DNA of 6,234 bases. Source: Thermoplasmata archaeon (GTDB taxonomy: Archaea; Thermoplasmatota; Thermoplasmata; JAGHBH01). Location of the stretch: NCBI GenBank assembly GCA_021161085.1, contig JAGHBH010000137.1, forward strand, positions 1-6,234, read 5' to 3'. Positions 1 through 6,146 of this stretch are shown one piece after another; positions within the stretch are counted from its first letter, which is position 1; the number at the start of each line of letters is the position of its first letter. Below the pieces are notes generated by a model, which saw nothing but the letters and a program-made list of their open reading frames with translations, had not been told where the DNA came from and did no database searches. A program made the position numbers and the translations under genes.

Positions 1-276
1 CCGCCCTCCCTTCTCCCTCACCCCTGTGGCGGAGGCGTCATCTATCTCCACGATTATGGGGAACACGGGATTCCTCTCCCTCCACCTCGCTATGTCCTCT
101 TCCAACAGATTATACACCCTTCTGGTGACGACCACCACGGCCACGTCCTCACCCTCCATCACACGGTGGAGGGCCTTCTCCGCCGCCACCACATCCTCCG
201 CCACGAAGCCCAGGGACACACCGGCCAATCTGAAACCGGTGACCGTCTCCCTGTCCCCTATAACGGCGGTCTTCAT
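1..276 (-). CDS. ahaF: A-type ATP synthase subunit F (central stalk), cut by the left edge
   Basis: I translated 92 codons from an ATG at 276 that stay open to position 1. The product begins MKTAVIGDRETVTGFRLAGV, the start typical of archaeal/V-type subunit F, a small Rossmann-like protein. Later pieces fit the same fold: a run of valines ending VVVTRRVYNLL, then NPVFPIIVEIDD. The family is about 100 residues, so only the C-terminal end is missing. Subunit F pairs with subunit D in the central rotor shaft and is known to modulate ATP hydrolysis in relatives. The start codon overlaps the ahaC stop in an ATGA (276-273), which implies translational coupling; a GGTGA at 285-281 could serve as ribosome binding site. 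Subunits A, B and D are expected further left but cannot be seen. Confidence 0.95.
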   Translation of the reverse strand, partial: MKTAVIGDRETVTGFRLAGVSLGFVAEDVVAAEKALHRVMEGEDVAVVVVTRRVYNLLEEDIARWRERNPVFPIIVEIDDASATGVREKGGR

Positions 277-1523
277 CCTCTCACCCCCAGAACGGTGAGG
301 TCTCCCAGAATCTCCTCGAACTCCATCCCGGCGGAGACGCCTCTGGCGACCCCTATGACGTTCCTCACCTCCATCTCCTTGCCCAGCAGGAAGAACAGGG
401 CAGGACCGGCGCCGAGAGAATATCTGGCCGACAGCTCGCTGGCCGCGGACAGGAGATAGGACTCCAGCAGACGCTCGGCATCCGCCACGGTCTTGGCCTC
501 CTTCAGCATGCGGCCGTAGGTGGTATCCTCCAGGGAGGAGAACAGTCCGGGGAGGTCCTTGGCATCCCACAGCCTGTCCAGCCGCCATCTGGCCAGCTCC
601 CTGCCCCCTGGAGCCAGATACCTCTTCACATCGTCCTCTCCCATCCCCATCTCCATGCCCCGGGCCACGGCCAGTATATTCCGGATATCCGCCATCCTCC
701 CGTAAAAGAGAGACACCGGGGGCCTGGCATGCTCGTCCACCATACCCACCCCGTGATAGAGCACCTGATATCCCACGTGGTCAACAGCCATATCCCACAA
801 CCCCGGACTATCCCTGTGAGAGGACACCACCTCCCTCAGCACATCCCTGTAAGGGGTCCCATCCAATGCGTCCACCACCTCCTCCGGGCTGCCGCACTCC
901 CTCAGCCGGCCGGCCACCTCCGGGGTTATCAGATACACATGCCGCACCTCCACCCTCTCTCCCCTGTCGGCCTGGTGGAGGGCACGCTTGACCTCCTCAC
1001 CGTCCAGACGGACCAGCCACGCCCTCACGAAGGGTTTGAGTCCCTCCGGAACGGCGGCAAGGGTGCTCTTCGCCATCCTGAGCCTCTCTTCCAGCATGGC
1101 ATCCTCCAGCTGCCTGACGGTCATACCCGAGGTGCTGGGGAGCCTGTATCCCTTCTTGAGCAGGGCGGCGGCCATATCATCCACCCGTCTCTCCTCGTAA
1201 AGCCTCCTGAGTTCATCCCTGCGGACGTAGGGGACGCCCACGGCCTTGAACCTGGCGTTGCAGTAGGAAAAGCTGGCGATCTCCTTCAGTAGGTGGAAAT
1301 ACGATAGGAACAGGATGATGACGACCCCCAGGGACAGCGTCACCACGGCCAGGGTTATCACGAAGGGGTCGTCCGGCAGCACAGCCAGGGAGACGGGAAG
1401 GAGGGAAAGCAGCGGGGAGAGTGTCCTCTGGTCAGAGAAACGCAGTCCCCGGACCCCGTACCCCTTGGAGATGGCTTCCGGGGGGGTTCCGCATCCTTCC
1501 AGATATCCCTTTCCCTCTTTCAT
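273..1523 (-). CDS. ahaC: A-type ATP synthase subunit C with an N-terminal membrane-hairpin extension
   Basis: 416 residues. From about residue 80 on this looks like archaeal subunit C (equivalent to eukaryotic V-ATPase d), the funnel-shaped socket that joins the proteolipid ring to the D/F shaft. EIASFSYCNARFKAVG (81-96) matches the usual N-terminal helix. The internally repeated helix motif appears as MADIRNILAVARG (277-289) and MEVRNVIGVARG (384-395). The odd part is residues 1-80. A basic segment (1-33) is followed by a hydrophobic stretch at 35-50, a DD turn at 51-52 and a strong membrane helix at 53-77. A hairpin with both ends in the cytosol fits the charge pattern. I recall family members of roughly 350-390 residues without such an anchor. 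The ATG at 1523 overlaps the ahaE stop as ATGA (1523-1520), with a weak GGAG 8 bases upstream. There is no ATG, GTG or TTG between the strong helix and the conserved domain, so a later start would not remove the helix entirely. Confidence 0.93.
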   Translation of the reverse strand: MKEGKGYLEGCGTPPEAISKGYGVRGLRFSDQRTLSPLLSLLPVSLAVLPDDPFVITLAVVTLSLGVVIILFLSYFHLLKEIASFSYCNARFKAVGVPYVRRDELRRLYEERRVDDMAAALLKKGYRLPSTSGMTVRQLEDAMLEERLRMAKSTLAAVPEGLKPFVRAWLVRLDGEEVKRALHQADRGERVEVRHVYLITPEVAGRLRECGSPEEVVDALDGTPYRDVLREVVSSHRDSPGLWDMAVDHVGYQVLYHGVGMVDEHARPPVSLFYGRMADIRNILAVARGMEMGMGEDDVKRYLAPGGRELARWRLDRLWDAKDLPGLFSSLEDTTYGRMLKEAKTVADAERLLESYLLSAASELSARYSLGAGPALFFLLGKEMEVRNVIGVARGVSAGMEFEEILGDLTVLGVRG

Positions 1524-2242
1524 GTGGATTTCTCCGTCTCATCCGGTCTTTCTCTCTTTCCTGCGCCCGCTTCCTTCGCCGGTGGGGGGAATAGGACCGC
1601 CGCTATCTCTCTGGTGATCTCCTCCCTCTCGGCCTCCATGATGTGGGACAAAGTGGAGTTTATCCTCTTGTGTCCGTCCGGGGAGACGAACCACGCCCCA
1701 CCTATGGCCTCATCGCCCATCTCCTCGGCGACGGCGAACCCCATACTGGACAGCACGGTCCTGGCCGTCCTGTCGCCCTTCACGATTATGGCCCGTGAGC
1801 CCGAGGGCATCAGCGCCCTGGCTTCCTTTCCGATGGATTCCACGAACCGCCTGTATCCCTCTCCCCCCTTCTCCCTCTCGGATGAGAGCCTCTGTTCCAC
1901 GGCACCCAGCACCCTGTCCATTATCTCCTGTCTCTTCCTGCTGACCGTCCGGCTGGCGGTGAGACAGGCCTCGGAGATGATCCTGCTCTCCATCATCTTT
2001 CGCTCCCGCTCCTCCTCCCTGCGGTATCTCTCCGCCAGGGCCTTCATCTCCCTCTCGGCACGGGCCGCCATCTCCCCCTTCTTCTCCTCCAGAACGGCGT
2101 TTATGTGATTTATCTTCACTTCGGCCTCCTCCCGGATGGCTGAGAGTATGGCATCCAGACCGGAGCCGCCGTGTCCGGGAGACGGACCCGACGGCGCTGT
2201 GCCGCCGCCTTTCTTTCCTTTTCTTCCCTTTTTTTCAGCCAA
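1520..2242 (-). CDS. ahaE: A-type ATP synthase subunit E (peripheral stalk), TTG start, long tails
   Basis: 240 residues. Subunit E dimerises with H to form the peripheral stalks that hold the A3B3 head against rotation. Residues 28-120 are a highly charged, almost uninterrupted helix (for example EEERERKMMESRIISEA at 76-92), expected to be the coiled coil with H. Residues 120-218 form the globular head, including GGAWFVSPDGHKRINSTLSH (181-200) and the near-terminal REIAAVLF (211-218). That ending is where the family normally stops, at about 185-200 residues in total. Two low-complexity tails are extra: a Lys/Gly/Pro-rich N-terminus (1-28) and a polar C-terminus (219-240). The start is TTG, supported by a strong GGAGGTG 6 bases away; no ATG with comparable support lies between it and the coiled coil. 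The gene begins 12 bases after the ahaK stop and overlaps ahaC by 4 bases. Confidence 0.93.
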   Translation of the reverse strand: MAEKKGRKGKKGGGTAPSGPSPGHGGSGLDAILSAIREEAEVKINHINAVLEEKKGEMAARAEREMKALAERYRREEERERKMMESRIISEACLTASRTVSRKRQEIMDRVLGAVEQRLSSEREKGGEGYRRFVESIGKEARALMPSGSRAIIVKGDRTARTVLSSMGFAVAEEMGDEAIGGAWFVSPDGHKRINSTLSHIMEAEREEITREIAAVLFPPPAKEAGAGKRERPDETEKST

Positions 2243-2247
2243 CCGTC

Positions 2248-2254
2248 CACCTCC
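2248..2254 (-). promoter_or_regulatory. Shine-Dalgarno sequence of ahaE
   Basis: On the minus strand GGAGGTG is followed by GACGG and then TTG. It lies directly after the ahaK TAG (2257-2255). The strong match and proper spacing decide the TTG start of ahaE. Confidence 0.8.
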
Positions 2255-3550
2255 CTACAGCAGCCCGGCCGCCAGCATGGCCAGTATCGCTATCAGCAGG
2301 CCGAATATGGCGAAGGTCTCGCTCATGGCACTGAACAGCAGGCTCTTCATGAGGGTCTCCGGATTCCTTGTGTAGGAGCTTATGCCGGCACCGGCGGACA
2401 TACCCTGACCTATGGCGCTCAAGCCCGCTATGCCTATTGCCATCCCGGCTCCTATCGCCACCAGACCCTTTCCGTAGGCGTTCTCCACCACACCTGCACC
2501 GCTGGTGAGCCCGCTGAGGAACAGGAGGAGGATGGCCACCAGGAGGCCGTATATGGCCTGGGTCTCGGGCAGCACGGAGAACAGCATGCCTCTGGAGAAC
2601 ACCTCCTTCTTCTCGGCCACTGCCCCTATGCTGGAGGAGGAGGCGATGCCCTGGCCGATGGCGCTGAGACCGGCGACGCCCACGGACAGGCCGGCGCCCA
2701 CCGCTATGAGGCCGAGGCCCGTGGCATCCGGCCGTCTGCCGAACTCCCCGGGATCGGAGATGAAGAAGATTATGAGGACCGCTATCAGCAGGCCGTATAT
2801 GGCTTGGGTCTCGGGCAGCACGGAGAATATGACACCCCGGGTGAACATCTCGTCGTTCTCCGCATAGGCTCCTATACCCGCTCCTGCGGCGATGCCCTGG
2901 CCGATGGCGCTGAGACCGGCAACACCCACGGCCAGACCGGCTCCGATGTAGAGGAGGCCGGCGGCGAAGGGTATCTCCACGGGGCCGCCCCCCAGGACAC
3001 CGGTGTTCATGAATATGAGGATGGCCACCAGGAGGCCGTATATGGCCTGGGTCTGGGGCAGGGCCTGGAACAGGAAGAACTTGCTGAACTTGTTCGGCTT
3101 GTCCGCCAGGGCCCCGGCGGCCGCGGCCCCCGCTATTCCCACGCCTATTCCCGCACCCATGCCCGAGACACCCACCGCTATGCCCGCCCCGAGCACGGCC
3201 AGGAACATGCCGCTCTGGTCCGGTTTGACATCCACATCCATGTACGTCTCGTCCACGAGGGAACCGTTCACATCGTACACAGAGAGGGTGACGTTGTGCA
3301 CCCCCATCTCATCGAAAACGTACGATACCTTCTGGCCGTATGTGGCGTTCCCGTGATCGAAGGTCCATACGAAGGTGTACGCCCCCGGCTCCATATCGCT
3401 GACATTGGCGGAGAACACGGTCGGCGTCCCCGCCGTCACATCCACCGGAGCGTTGATCTCCGCAGCCTCCGCCATCCTGCCGGCGGAGAACAAGGCCAGA
3501 AGGACCACCAGGGCGATGAACGCCTGCCCGAACAGCCTGCCTACTTTCAT
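2255..3550 (-). CDS. ahaK: A-type ATP synthase proteolipid (c subunit): signal peptide, PKD-like domain, four hairpins
   Basis: 431 residues, far above the roughly 80 (one hairpin) or 160 (two hairpins) common in the family. Residues 1-30 are a signal peptide (basic start, core FIALVVLLALFSAG, likely end near AEAA). Residues 31-110 look like a PKD/Ig-type domain: GTPTVFSANVSD, then WTFDHG in the place of the usual WDFGDG, YVFDEMGVHNVTLSVYDVNG, and a final TYMDVDV strand. Residues 114-182, 196-265, 277-346 and 359-431 are four c-type hairpins with short polar cytosolic loops. The helix-2 motif is LPQTQAIYG (164-172), LPETQAIYG (245-253 and 327-335) and MSETFAIFG (409-417). The ion-binding carboxylates are therefore Glu247, Glu329 and Glu411, with Gln166 in the first hairpin. 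The helix-1 Gln is present in hairpins 2-4 (218, 300, 382) but is Val137 in hairpin 1. The protein forms the rotating ring that passes Na+ or H+. The ATG has a strong AAGGAGG upstream. Proteolipid identity is near certain; the PKD call rests on motif reading. Confidence 0.95.
   Translation of the reverse strand: MKVGRLFGQAFIALVVLLALFSAGRMAEAAEINAPVDVTAGTPTVFSANVSDMEPGAYTFVWTFDHGNATYGQKVSYVFDEMGVHNVTLSVYDVNGSLVDETYMDVDVKPDQSGMFLAVLGAGIAVGVSGMGAGIGVGIAGAAAAGALADKPNKFSKFFLFQALPQTQAIYGLLVAILIFMNTGVLGGGPVEIPFAAGLLYIGAGLAVGVAGLSAIGQGIAAGAGIGAYAENDEMFTRGVIFSVLPETQAIYGLLIAVLIIFFISDPGEFGRRPDATGLGLIAVGAGLSVGVAGLSAIGQGIASSSSIGAVAEKKEVFSRGMLFSVLPETQAIYGLLVAILLLFLSGLTSGAGVVENAYGKGLVAIGAGMAIGIAGLSAIGQGMSAGAGISSYTRNPETLMKSLLFSAMSETFAIFGLLIAILAMLAAGLL
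2258..3211 (-). repeat. Fourfold internal tandem repeat of about 82 codons (c-subunit hairpins)
   Basis: The ion-site codons fall at 3055-3053, 2812-2810, 2566-2564 and 2320-2318, a period of 243-246 bases. Similarity is visible at DNA level. The stretch 2529-2565 is identical to 3018-3054 (37 bases). The stretch 2642-2674 is identical to 2888-2920 (33 bases). The stretch 2545-2581 matches 2791-2827 with one mismatch in 37. Hairpins 2 and 3 are closest to each other; 1 and 4 have diverged. This indicates duplication of a single-hairpin gene, possibly with continuing gene conversion. Confidence 0.9.
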
Positions 3551-3557
3551 GCGCTTT

Positions 3558-3564
3558 CCTCCTT
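3558..3564 (-). promoter_or_regulatory. Shine-Dalgarno sequence of ahaK
   Basis: The minus strand reads AAGGAGG, then AAAGCGC, then ATG. It sits in the 43-base gap between ahaI and ahaK and is one of the two strongest ribosome binding sites in the operon, fitting the need for several copies of K per enzyme. I saw no separate promoter or terminator in the gap. Confidence 0.8.
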
Positions 3565-3593
3565 CATGTTGCCGTGAACATCTCTAGCACCTG

Positions 3594-5750
3594 CTACCAT
3601 GCCCCCACCCTCCCCCCTGCGGCCACCAGAACGGTGTGCCTCCTCTCCTCCCTGAAAGGCTTGAAAAGCCTGCCGGAGCCCTCGTAGAAGAGGCCGAAGA
3701 ACTCCACGTACTGGAGACGCAGGGAATGGACAAATGCCCCCAGAGCCTGGAGGCCGGTGTTGATGAGGTGAGCGAACAGATACACCACCGCCCCCAGGGC
3801 TATGAAGAAAAGAGAGGACAGCGACAGTAGGGAGAGGACACCCAGGGCGGCCGACACACCTCCTCCAAGTGCCAATATCCTCTTTCCCTTCCAGACCCCG
3901 AGAGCGGTCAGCGCACCCCCCACCCCAAGGAAAAGAAGCCCCGGAGTCTGTCCATCCACGGCGGCACCCTGGAGCATGGACACTATAACATTTATGGTCA
4001 ACGCTATCCCGGCAGTAGCCAGACCCAGGGCGAGAAGCCTGGCGAAGGAGAGGAAACTCCCGATGAAGCCCGTGAGATCGAAGAAGAACAGCCCCTTCTT
4101 GTCCACTATCAGCAACGCCAGACCCACGAGGGTCATGAGATAGCTGGCCCGGACGACCAGAGGGGAGAAATCCCACCATCCGAACAACCCTCCGCCCAGG
4201 AGAACTATGGCGGCCGGCTGGAGAAGCCACCACGACACCTGCTGGGTGAGAAAAGCCATCCCACGCCGGTGGACGAGGTTCTGGATGCCCGCCAGGAGAA
4301 GTCCGAGGTTGAGATAGGCCAATCCCACCACCAGGGCGATGACAAGGAGAGTTATGGGATCTTTCAGGGTATCCATGAAGACGGGAGGGGTGAAGCCCGC
4401 CAACATGAGGATGTTGGGCTGTGTCTCCGTCACGGGTCCGAAATATCCTCCCTGGATTATCCCGAAAAAGATGGTGGAGACGCCGGAGGCTATGAGAATG
4501 AGGGGAAAGTCCCTGGCCCCCTCTCTCTTCGGCGCCCCCCGGTAAACCAGTATCCCCGTGAGCAGCACCAGGGCCCCGTAGAGCGCATCACCCAGCATCA
4601 GGCCGAAGAAGATGACGAAAACAGGGGCGATTATCTTGGTGGGGTCTATCTCCCCGTAGCCCGGGGGACCGAACATGGTGGTCAGCCCCTGGAAGGGTCT
4701 AGCCCAGCGGGGGTTCTCCATGGCGGAGGGAACGCTTTCATCCTCCCTGTCCCTCTCCTCGGAATGGAAGAGATAGCGGCCGCCGGACCACCGGGCCACC
4801 ACACCCTCCATCTCCCCGACCAGCCTGGTAGGACACCAGAAGGACAGAACCACGGTACGCTCCGTGCCCTCCATCTCCCTCATAACCTTCAGCCTCTCCC
4901 TCTCGATGGACAGCTCCTCCCTGAGGGCCATGAGCCTCTCAACATGACGTTCCCGCAGCTCCCTTATCTCCCCCACCACCTCCTCCCGGGTCTTCCGGAG
5001 AACGGCCAGACTCTCGTCTATCCTGGCAAGCTCTCTATCCGGGGGGCCTATGCACCCCCTGATCTCCAGGGGGAAGAAGCCGGCACTCCTGAGGGCGCTG
5101 GAGACCCTGTCCTCCTCTCTCCTGAGCATCACCACGGCCATGACATACTTGTCCTTACCTGCGGGGGCGATTGCGTGGACGGTCCGGTAGGGGGAAAGGG
5201 CCTCGGCGACACGCCAGGGGTCGGAGGTCGTTCCCAGCACCACATCCGCATACACACCCCTTCCCACCATCGAGAGGTCTATGCCCAGCTCCCGGGTCAT
5301 CTCCACGGCATAACGCTTGGTCTCCAGGACGAGGATGCTCTGGGATATGGAGGAATGCCTCCTGCCAAGCCGTTCTATCTCTCCTCCGACACCCTCCCGG
5401 ATCTCTTCCACCTCCCCTATAACGTCCTCCAAGGATCTCTCCCTCACCGGGATGCTGATGGACTTTTTTGGGGTGATAAGACCCACGACACCTCCGGGGG
5501 CTTTGGGAGCGGCGAGAGAGCACACCCCCAGAACGGAGGAAAGGTAGGATATGGAATCCTCACACCGTTGGAGAAGGGAGGCCACGCCCCTGTCGGCCTT
5601 CCTGTCCAGTCCGGCAAGGTCCCCCTCCTTGTCACGCACCTCGGCCTTCCCCCACCTGTGGATGCCCAGAACGACACGGTCCCTCTCCTCTTCGGGAAGC
5701 ACCACGGTCACAGAGGACATCCTGGGGGGGAAGAAGCTCAAGGGGCTCAC
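3594..5750 (-). CDS. ahaI: A-type ATP synthase subunit I (membrane stator, a-subunit type)
   Basis: 718 residues, slightly long for a family I recall at about 640-700. Residues 1-365 are the cytosolic arm, with a long coiled coil (about 240-292) that binds the peripheral stalks. From about 373 the protein is membrane-embedded, beginning IIAPVFVIFFGLMLGDALYG (373-392). The two channel arginines of V-type a subunits can be placed by motif. Arg571 in SFARLLALGLA corresponds to yeast Vph1 Arg735, and Arg678 in FVHSLRLQYVEFF corresponds to Arg799. The C-terminal FYEGSGRLFKPF is also typical. The protein forms the two half-channels and touches the K ring. Between the two arginine helices, residues about 596-646 (two hydrophobic runs around WKGKR) appear longer than usual. 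The start is GTG, overlapping the ahaH stop as GTGA (5750-5747). It gives the family-typical opening FFPPRMSSVTVV, so I prefer it to the ATG at codon 11. Confidence 0.95.
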   Translation of the reverse strand: MSPLSFFPPRMSSVTVVLPEEERDRVVLGIHRWGKAEVRDKEGDLAGLDRKADRGVASLLQRCEDSISYLSSVLGVCSLAAPKAPGGVVGLITPKKSISIPVRERSLEDVIGEVEEIREGVGGEIERLGRRHSSISQSILVLETKRYAVEMTRELGIDLSMVGRGVYADVVLGTTSDPWRVAEALSPYRTVHAIAPAGKDKYVMAVVMLRREEDRVSSALRSAGFFPLEIRGCIGPPDRELARIDESLAVLRKTREEVVGEIRELRERHVERLMALREELSIERERLKVMREMEGTERTVVLSFWCPTRLVGEMEGVVARWSGGRYLFHSEERDREDESVPSAMENPRWARPFQGLTTMFGPPGYGEIDPTKIIAPVFVIFFGLMLGDALYGALVLLTGILVYRGAPKREGARDFPLILIASGVSTIFFGIIQGGYFGPVTETQPNILMLAGFTPPVFMDTLKDPITLLVIALVVGLAYLNLGLLLAGIQNLVHRRGMAFLTQQVSWWLLQPAAIVLLGGGLFGWWDFSPLVVRASYLMTLVGLALLIVDKKGLFFFDLTGFIGSFLSFARLLALGLATAGIALTINVIVSMLQGAAVDGQTPGLLFLGVGGALTALGVWKGKRILALGGGVSAALGVLSLLSLSSLFFIALGAVVYLFAHLINTGLQALGAFVHSLRLQYVEFFGLFYEGSGRLFKPFREERRHTVLVAAGGRVGAW

Positions 5751-6061
5751 CTACCGAAAATCACTTCCACACAGCGGTCGGCAGCCTTGTCAACGAGACC
5801 CATGCTCCTCTCTTGTAGGGCGGAGGCATCCGCTTCGGCCTTACGAACGATCTCCCCCGCCCTCTCCCTCAACTCCTTCTCGTAGTCCGACAGCCTCTGC
5901 CTCATCTCATCCTTCAGCCGTGCCTCGTAGGCGGACACCTTCTCCCGCAGCCTTCTCTCCTCCTCTTCCAGGGCCACAGAATACTCTCTCTCTGCCCTAG
6001 CCACGGCATCACGGGCTTTCTTCTCCGCCTCCCTTATCCGGCGAATATCCTCTTCCAACAT
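5747..6061 (-). CDS. ahaH: A-type ATP synthase subunit H (peripheral stalk coiled coil)
   Basis: 104 residues, normal for subunit H. The sequence is almost wholly a charged helix with heptad-like spacing, from MLEEDIRRIREAEKKARDAV through RLSDYEKELRERAGEIVRKAEADA. It ends in a short more hydrophobic tail, AADRCVEVIFGR. H pairs with the N-terminal helix of E as the peripheral stalk and contacts the cytosolic arm of subunit I. It is the first gene of the operon, as in other euryarchaeal aha clusters. The ATG at 6061 has GGAG 4 bases upstream (6069-6066), and its stop overlaps the GTG of ahaI. Such coiled coils are low in sequence specificity, so the call rests on length, position and the neighbouring subunits. 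Confidence 0.92.
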   Translation of the reverse strand: MLEEDIRRIREAEKKARDAVARAEREYSVALEEEERRLREKVSAYEARLKDEMRQRLSDYEKELRERAGEIVRKAEADASALQERSMGLVDKAADRCVEVIFGR

Positions 6062-6083
6062 AACGCTCCGCCTAAATTATGGT

Positions 6084-6099
6084 CCTATAAATCACTTTC
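6084..6099 (-). promoter_or_regulatory. Probable BRE/TATA promoter of the aha operon
   Basis: The minus strand reads GGAAAGTGATTTATAGG over 6100-6084. GAAAG is a plausible TFB-responsive element and TTTATA (6091-6086) a plausible TATA box. The box centre lies about 27 bases before the ahaH ATG, so transcription would begin at or just before the start codon, giving a leaderless or nearly leaderless mRNA. The GGAG at 6069-6066 would then hardly be transcribed. A second TATAAA on the same strand (6144-6139) would instead give a leader of about 55 bases containing it. Confidence 0.55.
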
Positions 6100-6138
6100 C
6101 ACCACATTGCTGTGTTGCATAATTCCACGTTATGGGGG

Positions 6139-6146
6139 TTTATAGG
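6139..6146 (+). promoter_or_regulatory. TATA-like element facing right, mirror copy of the operon TATA
   Basis: The plus strand reads TTTATAGG, the exact inverted copy of CCTATAAA at 6084-6091. It could drive a rightward gene starting near 6165 that lies mostly outside the window. The same bases read TATAAA on the minus strand, so the direction is ambiguous. Confidence 0.3.

Noticed and set aside
729..1292. A 187-codon plus-strand frame opposite ahaC
   Set aside because: It is antisense to conserved subunit C sequence and has a His/Pro/Leu-rich low-information product.
3140..3142. Possibility that Gln166 and Val137 in hairpin 1 are sequencing errors
   Set aside because: CAG for Gln166 is one base from GAG, but the independent losses at Val137, Phe413 and Phe416 all affect the same inter-hairpin site, so a real change is far more likely.
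2171..3577. A 468-codon plus-strand open frame opposite ahaK
   Set aside because: It is a shadow of ahaK. Its product is a His/Gly/Glu-rich repetitive sequence that mirrors the hairpin repeats, with no recognisable domain and no plausible start signal.
3547..4233. A 228-codon minus-strand frame overlapping the end of ahaI and the ahaK start
   Set aside because: It is out of frame with both well-supported genes and encodes a Gly/Arg/Ser-rich sequence of no family. The good ribosome binding site there belongs to ahaK.
4269..5885. A 538-codon plus-strand open frame opposite ahaI
   Set aside because: It lies antisense to a clear subunit I gene and runs into ahaH. The product is Gly/His/Pro-rich, as expected from the complement of GC-rich coding DNA.
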